Shown piece after piece: positions 6,386 through 14,540 of a DNA stretch of 18,947 bases (positions are counted from its first letter, which is position 1; every line of letters begins with the position of its first letter). This DNA comes from Nitrospira sp. UBA5698 (GTDB taxonomy: Bacteria > Nitrospirota > Nitrospiria > Nitrospirales > Nitrospiraceae), in assembly GCA_002420115.1 (NCBI GenBank), contig DIHK01000055.1, forward strand, positions 27,570 to 46,516. The letters are read 5' to 3'. The translations under genes were made by a program, and so were the position numbers. The notes beneath the pieces are model-generated. The model saw nothing but the letters and a program-made list of their open reading frames with translations. It did not search any database and had not been told where the DNA came from.

Positions 6386-8176
6386 ATGGTCCGGGGCATC
6401 GTGTTTATGTTCATCATCGTCGGCGTCGCGGCGTCGGCTTCGGCGGAGCATCTGGCTCAGGACCAGCGAAGCAAGGCGCAGCGGTCTGCGCGCAGCGCCG
6501 GCGATATGAATGCACCCCCACCGTTCTTGGTGGCACAGCAGGTTGAGGATCAGACCTCGCCGACCCGTCCTTCGGGGGACGAGCAGGGTCTGGAGGTGCG
6601 GGAGTTCCTCGTGGAAGGCAACACCCTGTTGGCGCCGGAAAAAATCAAAGAGATCGTCGATAAGTATCTCGGACAGAACCGGTCATTTCGGGAATTGGAA
6701 AAGGCGAAGCAGGAACTGGAGGCGGCCTACCATGCGAAAGGGTATGTGTCCGTCGTTGTCACGCTGCCGGAGCAAACGATCGAGAACGGCACGGTTCGGT
6801 TGGAGGTCATCGAAGCGCGACTCGGGGCGATCAAGGTGCTGGAGAACCGATACTACTCCCAGTGGAATATTCGGGGGAAATTACCGTCCTTGAACGTCGG
6901 AGACCTGTTGTACGAGCCCGCGTTGGTGAAAGATTTGGATGCGCTGAACGCCAATCCTGATTTGAAAGTCGTCCCCACCTTGAAACCGGGGGCGGAACCA
7001 GGGTTGATCAATGTGGAGTTGAAGACGAGCGACCGGCTTCCGTTCCATGGGCGCGTGCAGGCGGACAATCAAGGTCCCTTGTTCACGCCGCGCAATCGCC
7101 TCACGTTGGAAGGACAGTACACGAACCTGTTCGACGCCGATCACATCTTGACCGTCAAGACCGTGCAGACGCCGGAGGATTTTGGTGCGGTCCAGAGTTA
7201 CGCGGTGAGCTACGTGGCGCCGATCAAATGGCCCGACCACCTCCTGTCGGTCTACTTCTCCAAGTCCGTCTTTACCGCGTCGCTTCCGGTGGCGAATTTG
7301 CCGGTGGGCGGCAGCAGTGTGAACATCGTCGGCAACGCCACGGCTGCGGGCGTGCGCTACTTTTTCCCCGTGTTCCCCAAGCTTCCCGGCAGCCACAAGC
7401 TGTCCGTCGGAGCTGACTTTTTGCGGCTGGAGCGGACCGAAGCCACATTTCCAGGTCTCCTCGGGTCAGCGACGGTCTTGAGTCCGATTCAGTATACGCC
7501 GGTGAGCGTGGGGTATGCGGGGTCGTTGTTGGACCGATGGGGTATGACGGAGTTCGGTGTGACGGCGAGAGGGTATTGCTGTGGGATCATCCCTGACGGA
7601 CGAAAAGCGGACTTCGGCGGCGATCCCAACGACCCCTTCAACAAACCGGGGAGTCGGGCGGGAGCCAGCGGCAGCTTCGCGGTGGTTCGAGGGAGTCTGG
7701 ATCGACGTCATACCCTGCCCTACGGGTTCGATCTCCGCCTGCGTCTCGATGGGCAGTGGGCGAGTGAGCCGCTGATTCCCGCGGAAGCCTATTTCGCGGG
7801 CGGCTACGAGACCGTGCGGGGCTATATCAATTTCGAGGCCCTGGGAGATCACGCCGTGCGTGGACGCGCCGAGCTGACCACCCCGGAACTGATTCCCATT
7901 CCCGTCGACTACTTTTGGCAACGACGCCGGTCGTCGGAATGGGCCATCAAATGGCGATTGGCCGGGTTCTATGACGCCGTGAATCTCTGGGTCCAAGATC
8001 CGCTTCCCGGACAACGGGACCAATTCCGCTTGGAGGGCGCAGGATGGGGTTTGCGGGTCACGTTGCCGAAGAAGATCGGCGAAGTGCACATCGACCAGGG
8101 CTATGCCTTGCAGAATCTTTCTCAAACAAAGGCGGGCGACTCCTTTGTTCACTTTGTGGTCAGTCTCGGGTTCTAA
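6386..8176 (+). CDS. Two-partner secretion outer-membrane transporter (TpsB, ShlB/FhaC family)
   Basis: A 596-residue member of the Omp85/TpsB superfamily that exports its partner TpsA across the outer membrane. I chose ATG 6386 because a clean signal peptide starts there (MVRGIVFMFIIVGVAASASA, then EHLAQ); an in-frame TTG at 6377 would add three residues, and neither has an ideal ribosome-binding site. Residues 21-68 are a polar linker. The POTRA_2 domain spans about 69-147 (LEVREFLVEGNTLLAPEKI, QELEAAYHAKGYVSVVVTLP, VRLEVIEARLGAIKV). A second POTRA-like stretch precedes the ShlB barrel, which begins near PFHGRVQADNQGP. The conserved loop-6 motif VRGY is at 477-480, in AGGYETVRGY. The chain ends in VVSLGF, with the terminal Phe used in barrel assembly. 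Odd point: adjacent cysteines at 398-399 within the barrel. No obvious TonB box was seen after the signal peptide. tpsA starts 28 bases after its stop. Confidence 0.93.
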   Translation: MVRGIVFMFIIVGVAASASAEHLAQDQRSKAQRSARSAGDMNAPPPFLVAQQVEDQTSPTRPSGDEQGLEVREFLVEGNTLLAPEKIKEIVDKYLGQNRSFRELEKAKQELEAAYHAKGYVSVVVTLPEQTIENGTVRLEVIEARLGAIKVLENRYYSQWNIRGKLPSLNVGDLLYEPALVKDLDALNANPDLKVVPTLKPGAEPGLINVELKTSDRLPFHGRVQADNQGPLFTPRNRLTLEGQYTNLFDADHILTVKTVQTPEDFGAVQSYAVSYVAPIKWPDHLLSVYFSKSVFTASLPVANLPVGGSSVNIVGNATAAGVRYFFPVFPKLPGSHKLSVGADFLRLERTEATFPGLLGSATVLSPIQYTPVSVGYAGSLLDRWGMTEFGVTARGYCCGIIPDGRKADFGGDPNDPFNKPGSRAGASGSFAVVRGSLDRRHTLPYGFDLRLRLDGQWASEPLIPAEAYFAGGYETVRGYINFEALGDHAVRGRAELTTPELIPIPVDYFWQRRRSSEWAIKWRLAGFYDAVNLWVQDPLPGQRDQFRLEGAGWGLRVTLPKKIGEVHIDQGYALQNLSQTKAGDSFVHFVVSLGF

Positions 8177-8204
8177 CGACGAACTGGGCGCAACAGAGGG
8201 CTTC

Positions 8205-11200
8205 ATGAACATCAGAGGCGGAACGATCGGTCGGCTCGCAGTGATCACGCTCTTGGGGCTGTGGCCGATGATCCTCGCCGGATCGGCGCACGGCAATCCG
8301 ACCAATGGGAGCGTCACGAGCGGCGAGGCGACCATCGGCCCAGCCGACGGGAACACCTTGACGATCAGGCAGACCACGCCGAACGTCGTCATCAATTGGG
8401 AGTCGTTCAATATCGCGCCGAACGAGGTCACGCACTTCATCCAACCCAACGCGCTGTCTCTTGCCCTCAACCGGATCGGCGGAACCGCACCGAGTGAAAT
8501 TTTCGGCGCACTGCGGGCCAACGGCATCGTCATGCTGCTGAACCGGAACGGCGTGATCTTCCAGCCGGGCTCACAAGTGGACGTCGGCGGATTGGTCGCC
8601 TCCTCTCTCAATATGACGGATCGTGATTTTCTGGCGGGCAACTATCGATTGCTGGGAGCGGTCACCGACGGACTGGTCCGGAACCTGGGGAACATCCGCG
8701 CGGGAGCCGGCGGGGTCTACCTGATCGCGCCCAATGTCGAAAACGGCGCATCGGGGATCATTACCGCCAACGACGGGTCCGTGTCGCTCGCCGCCGGAAC
8801 CACGGCCTATCTATCCAGCCGGTCCGACGGGCGCGGGTTCCTGGTGGAATTACAGGCGCCGGTGGGGGAGGCCTTGAATCTGGGGACGTTGACGGCGGAC
8901 GGCGGCCATATTTCCATGGCTGGGTTGTCGGTCAATCAACAGGGGGTGGTGCAGGCCAATGCCATCGCAAACCGCGGGGGAAAGATCGAGCTGGTGGCGA
9001 AACCCAATTCCACTTCGCCGGGTCCGACACCAGCCCGTGTGCGGTTGGGAGCGTCAAGCCGCACGCAGGCGGACGGGGGCTCGGTCGAGGTCCTGGGCCA
9101 GGAGGTGGCGCATGACGGCCTGCTCCAGGCCAATGTCGCCGGGGGGCGGCGAGGCCGAATCGATGTGAGGGCCATGGAGGGCAGTCAGCCGGGTGCCGGT
9201 GTGGTAACGACGGGCGGCGCAAGCCGCATACAGGCGGACGGCGGCGACATCCTGGTGCAAGGAAACAGGGTCACGCATCAAGGCACGGCGCAGGCGGAGT
9301 CCGTGGGGGACCGCGCCGGCCACATCCACTTTTGGGGTAAGGAAGCCCTCACGTTCGGGGGCACCAGCGTGACGCGCGCCAGAGGAGGACCAACGGGTGT
9401 GTCACACGGGGGTACGATCGTCGGCATGGCCACCGATCTTTCAAGGGGGCAGTTGGATGTCAATGCCGGGGCGACCTTTGATGTGAGCGGTGGAGTCCAG
9501 GGCGGTCATGGTGGAGAATTGCTGCTCGGCGATCGACGGGCAGAGGCGGCAGGATTCAATGCCGTGCCCTTCATTGGCGCGGCAGGCAGTACCTATCTCG
9601 CCGGTCGCTTTCGACTGATTCCCACCGACCTCGTGTTGGATATCGGATCCGTGGATCTCGGTCCCTTACCGGACGTCACGCTCGCCGCCTTGAACAATGT
9701 CACCGTGACCGGCTCACGGTTTCTGGAAAGTCTGGCTCCAGGAGCTCCGACCGGTCGATTGCGGTTTCTGTCCGGGAACGATCTGTCGTTTGAAAGTACG
9801 ACCATTCGGGTCGACCCATTGACGATCGATGATCCTGGTGCACCGAGGGATATCGCCGGAATCGCCGGAAACGATATCCGCTTTAGTATGTCGACCTTGT
9901 CGACCGGTCACGGCGGCAATATCGAGATGACGGCAAGAAGCGGATCCATCCGGCTGATCGATCCGACCGTGTCGGTCCTGTCGAGCTTGCGGGTCAAGGG
10001 CGGAGGCGATCTCGTACTCACGGCGCAGCAAGACATCGTGGCGGGCATGAGGGTCGCGCCGGAACTGACACAGAGCGTGATAGGCGGCACCGACGACTCC
10101 AATGTCCAGGGTCTTCTGGTCGATGGGACGAGATTTACCAATGCAGCAGGTGTGCGGACCGGAACCGGGACCTTATCGATTACCACGAAGGAGGGGAACT
10201 TCATAGGAGTGAACCTGCCGGCCAATCCCCGAGGCCCAGGATTCATGGTGCGGAACGCCGATGCGGTTGTGTCGGTCGGGGGCAGGATCGGCGACACGAA
10301 CCTACCGCTGGACGCCGGTGGGCGGTTGCCCGATGCGCTCACCCTGGCGGCCCTCAATCGAGATCGCGCGGCGCAAGGTCTTCCTCCCCTTGAAGAAAGC
10401 GCCACCGACTATTTAGACCTGGCCATGACGGACGCCAAGGTGTCGATCCGCTCGGGCGGAAATCTGTATGTGCGCCGTCTGTCGGATGCGGGCGTGGTCT
10501 GGGATCCCTCCTCACCCAACGTCACTGCGGGGACCGCCGATCGGGGACGTTTCCGAACGCCAGGAACCCCGTTTGAGCAGATCCCGAGTGGCACGCCGTT
10601 CGACTTTGGGGTCCTGTTAAATGCAGGTTTCGAGCATAACGACGCAACGCTGGTGTCCCGACACGGCAACGTGATCCTTGATACGCAAAGAACACCGTTC
10701 TTTGAGTCGGGAGGGTCCAACGATATGCAGCTGTTCGGGCAGATGTTGCCGGCGCGTTTCGACGTGCAGGCCACCGAGGGCACGGTGCAGATCCGGAGTG
10801 GGCTATTTTTTTTCAACGGGCCGCAGGCGAGACTCAATTTCTCGGCAGGCGGGAATATTGAAGGACTTCTCAGCTACGCGCCCGGACCACCGCTCGAGAA
10901 ATTCATCGGCTGGGTCTATGTCCCGGGTCTGGTCGAACCTGGAATCAGTCTCAGAAACTACGTGGCATACGATAAGCGAAAGCCAATCGATCCATCGCTT
11001 CAGCCGTTCATTGGGGGGCCACGGCCGCGCGAACTGCCTGCGCCGGAAATCGCACTGACGCCTCCTGACAGCCTATTCGAATTGCAGCCTGGCGCTGTCC
11101 CGTTGATGCGCATCAGCAGCCAAATCCCGTCTGTCCTCGCAGGACGAATTCTCGGTGACGTCACTGCAGTGACCTTGAATGAACTGGGGATTCCAGACTC

Positions 11201-13136
11201 GGCCAGTCTGCCAGGCACCATTCAGATGACGGCCGGAGACACGATTCAAAATCTGAATTTGGATCTCAGGGACCCGACATACTTGAAAGAGACGAGGCTT
11301 CAGGCGGGAAACGATATTCAGAATGTGAATTTGTCCGCCACCGCCTCCAAACTGGGGTCCGAATCCAGAACGGTCGTGGAATCGATTCCCATGCTGATTG
11401 ATCCGGCGACGGGACGTGTGTTGCGTGCGCCGGTTCTGAACGGTGGACCAACGGACGACGTCATCCTCATCCGCGACCCCAACGACGGCGGTCGCATCAG
11501 GCCGTGGAACGGAACTGAATCAGTTGATCCGGTGAATGTGGTCAATATTCGAGTGGTGTCGGTGACGAAACAGGTCCCGGTGGCAAAGCCCAGCGTCGTC
11601 GTCGAAGCAGGCCGGGATATCAAGCTCGGATTGCTACCTGGGGAGGCTCCCACCAGCCCTTCGTTTGGCATGACGTTCAGCGGTAACGGGACCGTGTCAA
11701 TCAAGGCGGGAAGGGATCTGGACCTCGGTAACGGGGCCGGCATCACGATGACCCCTGGCTTCACACCAGGACGAGACTCATCCTTGGCCGGAGCGCTCCA
11801 TATCGGGGTCGGGAGAAACCTGACCATGACACAATCCCGTATTGTGACCGACGGCGGAGCCGGGGTCAGCATCCATGGTATCGACCCCAGTTACATTCCC
11901 GGCTACGATAACAACGCTCTGCATCCGCTCGGCGTGCCCGCGTCGGTGCGGGGACGCAGGAATGTCGCGCCCAGCGGTGGGTTCATCGACGTCGGAGCGA
12001 CGGTCAACAGGCGCATCGGAGAAGAATCAACTGGGATTCAGGTGCGTCTGGGCGGATCGGTCGGTGTTCGAGCGAACCAGGCCACGGTCGGACAAACCGG
12101 GATCGTGAACTTTCCGCTCGTCCCGGATCGGACGGCGATTCATATCCAGTCGACCGGCGACGTGAACGTACGGACGTCGCGAATCGGCACGTTCTCGGGC
12201 GGTGACATCAGAATTGTCTCCACGGCCGGGTCGATCAATGCAGGCAGCGGGGGGAAAGGCGAGCGGCAGCAGTTTCAATTGGATGTGCCCAAGCTCGATG
12301 CCAACGGCCGCCCCGTTTTAAAAGATGACGGGACAATCGAAACCAAGACGGAAAATTTCGACGTTCCGGGCAGCGGGATCTTTACCTATCATCCGACTGA
12401 TCCTCAGGTCTTGGACTTTCCAAAATTCGACACGCCGGAAATCACTGCGGTCAAGAATGAAATTTTCAAACAGCGGGTCTTCAATCGCAACACGGCCTCG
12501 TTGGAGGCTCGTGCCGAAGCCCTGATCGACCAACGCACGCCGGAGTTCGACACGCTCTTTGAAGAATTTATCACCAGAAATCCGAACAAAATTGACCCTG
12601 TGACGGGAAGACGCCGTCCCTTGAGCCTCGGGGACGTGTCGCTGGATGCGGTGGCAGATATTGTCGTGCCGCCGGCCGGCATTCGAGGCCGGCGCGTCGA
12701 TCTGGTGGCCGGCCGTACCCTCGATTTTCAGGGAGGGGAAGTGCAGGGCAAGGTTACGTTCAAGGCGGCGAACCTCTCCGGGGACGTCCAGGTGACCGGC
12801 ACCTTCTCCGGCGCCACCTCGGGCGGCGCCTCCGTCTCGATCGCCAGTTCCGGAGGTGGCGGGTCGGTCGGTGGGCTCACCGGCGTCACCGGCACGGTGG
12901 GTGCCTCGGCCGGGGCGTCGGTCGCGTCGGTTTCCACTGCGCAAAAGAGCTCGGAAGCCGCGCAGGATGCGGCGACCGAAGCCGCCAATCAACAGGCCGG
13001 CCAGAAGAATCAGCAGGCCGCCAAGACCGGCCCCAAGGAGAAAGATGGGAAGAGCATGATGGCTCAGGCATTGAGAGGCAAACGCGGGGTCGTGATTCAA
13101 GTCGATGTGAAACCGCAAACACCATCGGCCCACTAG
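8205..13136 (+). CDS. Filamentous-haemagglutinin-type exoprotein (TpsA)
   Basis: A 1643-residue secreted protein, the likely cargo of the upstream TpsB. ATG 8205 is chosen for GAGGG at 8196-8200 and the signal peptide it opens (MNIRGGTIGRLAVITLLGLW, ending near SAHG). The N-terminal TPS domain is clear: VVINWESFNIAPNEVTHFIQ near 62-81, then LSLALNRIGG, and LRANGIVMLLNRNGVIF near 102-118, followed by VGGLVASSLNM. A long beta-helix-like region follows with repeats of about 55 residues (ASSRTQADGGSVEVLGQ and ASRIQADGGDILVQGN, near 283-393). Around 1368-1485 is a more helical charged segment (SLEARAEALIDQRTPEFDTL), then IVVPPAGIRGRRVDLVAGRT. The C-terminus has a Gly/Ser/Ala-rich stretch (about 1529-1586), a Gln/Lys-rich stretch, then GKRGVVIQVDVKPQ. 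I found no cysteine, typical for TPS cargo. Adhesin or matrix role is inferred; target unknown. Confidence 0.92.
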   Translation: MNIRGGTIGRLAVITLLGLWPMILAGSAHGNPTNGSVTSGEATIGPADGNTLTIRQTTPNVVINWESFNIAPNEVTHFIQPNALSLALNRIGGTAPSEIFGALRANGIVMLLNRNGVIFQPGSQVDVGGLVASSLNMTDRDFLAGNYRLLGAVTDGLVRNLGNIRAGAGGVYLIAPNVENGASGIITANDGSVSLAAGTTAYLSSRSDGRGFLVELQAPVGEALNLGTLTADGGHISMAGLSVNQQGVVQANAIANRGGKIELVAKPNSTSPGPTPARVRLGASSRTQADGGSVEVLGQEVAHDGLLQANVAGGRRGRIDVRAMEGSQPGAGVVTTGGASRIQADGGDILVQGNRVTHQGTAQAESVGDRAGHIHFWGKEALTFGGTSVTRARGGPTGVSHGGTIVGMATDLSRGQLDVNAGATFDVSGGVQGGHGGELLLGDRRAEAAGFNAVPFIGAAGSTYLAGRFRLIPTDLVLDIGSVDLGPLPDVTLAALNNVTVTGSRFLESLAPGAPTGRLRFLSGNDLSFESTTIRVDPLTIDDPGAPRDIAGIAGNDIRFSMSTLSTGHGGNIEMTARSGSIRLIDPTVSVLSSLRVKGGGDLVLTAQQDIVAGMRVAPELTQSVIGGTDDSNVQGLLVDGTRFTNAAGVRTGTGTLSITTKEGNFIGVNLPANPRGPGFMVRNADAVVSVGGRIGDTNLPLDAGGRLPDALTLAALNRDRAAQGLPPLEESATDYLDLAMTDAKVSIRSGGNLYVRRLSDAGVVWDPSSPNVTAGTADRGRFRTPGTPFEQIPSGTPFDFGVLLNAGFEHNDATLVSRHGNVILDTQRTPFFESGGSNDMQLFGQMLPARFDVQATEGTVQIRSGLFFFNGPQARLNFSAGGNIEGLLSYAPGPPLEKFIGWVYVPGLVEPGISLRNYVAYDKRKPIDPSLQPFIGGPRPRELPAPEIALTPPDSLFELQPGAVPLMRISSQIPSVLAGRILGDVTAVTLNELGIPDSASLPGTIQMTAGDTIQNLNLDLRDPTYLKETRLQAGNDIQNVNLSATASKLGSESRTVVESIPMLIDPATGRVLRAPVLNGGPTDDVILIRDPNDGGRIRPWNGTESVDPVNVVNIRVVSVTKQVPVAKPSVVVEAGRDIKLGLLPGEAPTSPSFGMTFSGNGTVSIKAGRDLDLGNGAGITMTPGFTPGRDSSLAGALHIGVGRNLTMTQSRIVTDGGAGVSIHGIDPSYIPGYDNNALHPLGVPASVRGRRNVAPSGGFIDVGATVNRRIGEESTGIQVRLGGSVGVRANQATVGQTGIVNFPLVPDRTAIHIQSTGDVNVRTSRIGTFSGGDIRIVSTAGSINAGSGGKGERQQFQLDVPKLDANGRPVLKDDGTIETKTENFDVPGSGIFTYHPTDPQVLDFPKFDTPEITAVKNEIFKQRVFNRNTASLEARAEALIDQRTPEFDTLFEEFITRNPNKIDPVTGRRRPLSLGDVSLDAVADIVVPPAGIRGRRVDLVAGRTLDFQGGEVQGKVTFKAANLSGDVQVTGTFSGATSGGASVSIASSGGGGSVGGLTGVTGTVGASAGASVASVSTAQKSSEAAQDAATEAANQQAGQKNQQAAKTGPKEKDGKSMMAQALRGKRGVVIQVDVKPQTPSAH

Positions 13137-13155
13137 ACGGGAAGGGAGTCTCACT

Positions 13156-13935
13156 ATGGATATGAGTTCGGGAGGCGTGGCCTTTGCCTTAAGCCATGCG
13201 ACACTCGAAGGGAAGATCACCATTTCGGTGTTGCTCGTCTTTTCGCTGATCAGTTGGACCATTATCATCAATAAGTTTCGCCAGCTCGGCAAGGCCAGGA
13301 AACGGAACGGCGCCTTTCTGGAGGCCTATTCAAAGTCCAAGAGTCCGTTGGGGATCTTCAATAAAGGACGCCTCGATCAGCTCCAGGGATCTCCCATGTA
13401 CGACCTCTACTACGGCGGATGTGAAGAACTGAAACTGCAGCAGGAAAAGTACGAGAGCGAAAAGATTCCGAATCACGGCATGAGCGCGGTCCGTATCGCG
13501 CTCGAACGGGTCTTGGGCGAATCCGCCGTGGCCTTAGAGTCTGGCATGATTGTCCTCGCAACGGCGATCAGCGGCGGACCCTTTATCGGGTTACTCGGGA
13601 CGGTGTGGGGGGTCATGGATACCTTTTCAGGGATCGGCCGGGCGCAACAGGCGACGTTGACCACAATGGCTCCGGGGGTGGCCTCGGCACTCATCGCCAC
13701 GGTGGCAGGGCTGATGGTCGCGATCCCTTCGCTCTTTTGTTACAACTTTTTGGTGACGAAAACGAAAACCATCACCATGGAGCTCGATAACTTTGCCGCT
13801 CATCTGGAAACGGTGTTCATCACGGAGTATCTCCGGGAGAAGAACGGATCGGCTGCGGCGGAGGATATTGAAGAGTACCGACCGGGTGGTCATCGCCAGG
13901 AAGCGGAGCCGTCCGGCGCGGCGACGGGACACTAA
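13156..13935 (+). CDS. exbB: ExbB/TolQ/MotA-family proton-channel protein
   Basis: A 259-residue inner-membrane protein of the MotA/TolQ/ExbB family, which pairs with ExbD to turn proton flow into motion of a TonB- or TolA-like protein. AAGGGAG at 13142-13148 sits 7 bases before ATG 13156. Membrane segments are near 20-39 (ITISVLLVFSLISWTIIINK), 127-152 and 169-199. The long cytoplasmic domain lies between the first two, as in the family. The hallmark blocks are SGGPFIGLLGTVWGVMDTF and MAPGVASALIATVAGLMVAI. The charged C-terminal tail (EYRPGGHRQEAEPSG) is variable. The gene starts 20 bases after the TpsA stop codon, so co-transcription with the TPS genes is very likely. ExbB, TolQ and related names are hard to separate on sequence alone. 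Confidence 0.9.
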   Translation: MDMSSGGVAFALSHATLEGKITISVLLVFSLISWTIIINKFRQLGKARKRNGAFLEAYSKSKSPLGIFNKGRLDQLQGSPMYDLYYGGCEELKLQQEKYESEKIPNHGMSAVRIALERVLGESAVALESGMIVLATAISGGPFIGLLGTVWGVMDTFSGIGRAQQATLTTMAPGVASALIATVAGLMVAIPSLFCYNFLVTKTKTITMELDNFAAHLETVFITEYLREKNGSAAAEDIEEYRPGGHRQEAEPSGAATGH

Positions 13936-13954
13936 GAATACGTGATGCGCACCT

Positions 13955-13999
13955 CGTGAAGCGTCTGATTCCGGAACGAACTACGCTTCACGCTTCACG
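13955..13999. repeat. Heptamer inverted repeat in the exbB-exbD spacer
   Basis: CGTGAAGCGT (13955-13964) and ACGCTTCACG (13983-13992) form a perfect 10-bp stem around an 18-base loop. The right arm continues with CTTCACG, so the unit CGCTTCA occurs twice in tandem (13984 and 13991). The left arm can pair with either copy. It lies in the 88-base spacer after the exbB stop codon. Confidence 0.7.
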
Positions 14000-14023
14000 A
14001 ACGACGAGATACGAGGCGACGCG

Positions 14024-14440
14024 ATGAGAAGATTTTCGAAAAAATCCCACGGCGCGGTGTCCGATATCAATATCACCCCATTGCTGGATTTGGCCTGGGT
14101 GCTCTTGGTGATCTTCATCATCACGACGACGGCGATGGTACAGGGCATCGAGCTTAAGTTGCCGGAGTCCACGCCGCATGAAACCGACATGGAGTCAAGC
14201 ACGCCCACGCTGTCGGTGAAGAAGAACGGCGATGTCTACATGGACGATGAGCGGGTGAAGCTCAACGAACTGGAAAAACTGATCCGTGATCTCAAGGCCG
14301 CAAAGGGCGGCAAGTTGCCCCTGGTGCTCCGAGGCGACGCCGGGGTCGAGTACAAGCATGTCGTTGCCGTCCTGGATATTCTCCAACGGATTCCGGTTGA
14401 AGATCTGGCCATCGCGACGAAGCCGTTCAATGAACCATGA
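14024..14440 (+). CDS. exbD: ExbD/TolR-family energy-coupling protein
   Basis: A 138-residue protein with the ExbD/TolR layout: a short basic cytoplasmic N-terminus (MRRFSKKSHGAVSDINITP), one membrane helix (LLDLAWVLLVIFIITTTAMV) and a periplasmic domain. Asp22 in the helix corresponds to the proton-carrying Asp of ExbD/TolR (D25 in E. coli ExbD). The periplasmic part has the expected pattern LSVKKNGDVYMDDERVKLNE and LVLRGDAGVEYKHVVAVLDI. GAGG at 14013-14016 is 7 bases before the ATG. It is separated from exbB and the TonB-like gene by 88 and 100 bases, both spacers containing heptamer inverted repeats. Length is typical for the family. Confidence 0.92.
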   Translation: MRRFSKKSHGAVSDINITPLLDLAWVLLVIFIITTTAMVQGIELKLPESTPHETDMESSTPTLSVKKNGDVYMDDERVKLNELEKLIRDLKAAKGGKLPLVLRGDAGVEYKHVVAVLDILQRIPVEDLAIATKPFNEP

Positions 14441-14446
14441 CGGTAG

Positions 14447-14517
14447 TGAAAGGTGAGAGGTGAAACGTATTTTGTTGCGGATCCGGACGTTTCACGTTTC
14501 ACGTTTCAGGTTTCACG
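14447..14517. repeat. Heptamer inverted repeat in the exbD-tonB spacer
   Basis: The left arm has three 7-base units, TGAAAGG, TGAGAGG and TGAAACG (from 14447, 14454 and 14461). The right arm has CGTTTCA three times in tandem (14488, 14495, 14502) and then GGTTTCA (14509). GTGAAACGT at 14460-14468 is perfectly complementary to ACGTTTCAC at 14487-14495, and the arms can slip by 7 bases. It fills most of the 100-base spacer. Its unit differs by one base from that in the exbB-exbD spacer. Confidence 0.75.
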
Positions 14518-14540
14518 AACAACAGGCCACGAACTAAGAG

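Noticed and set aside
8103..8204. Upstream in-frame extension of tpsA overlapping tpsB
   Set aside because: The ATG at 8205 has a ribosome-binding site and opens the signal peptide; the extension would bury it.
7466..8641. 391-codon minus-strand open frame antisense to tpsB/tpsA
   Set aside because: It overlaps two strongly supported genes. The product has no domain, signal peptide or ribosome-binding site; long antisense frames are common in GC-rich coding DNA.
12318..13292. 324-codon minus-strand open frame antisense to tpsA/exbB
   Set aside because: It lies opposite the TpsA C-terminus and the ExbB start. The Gly/Ser/Ala-rich coding strand explains the lack of stops; the product looks random and Arg-rich.
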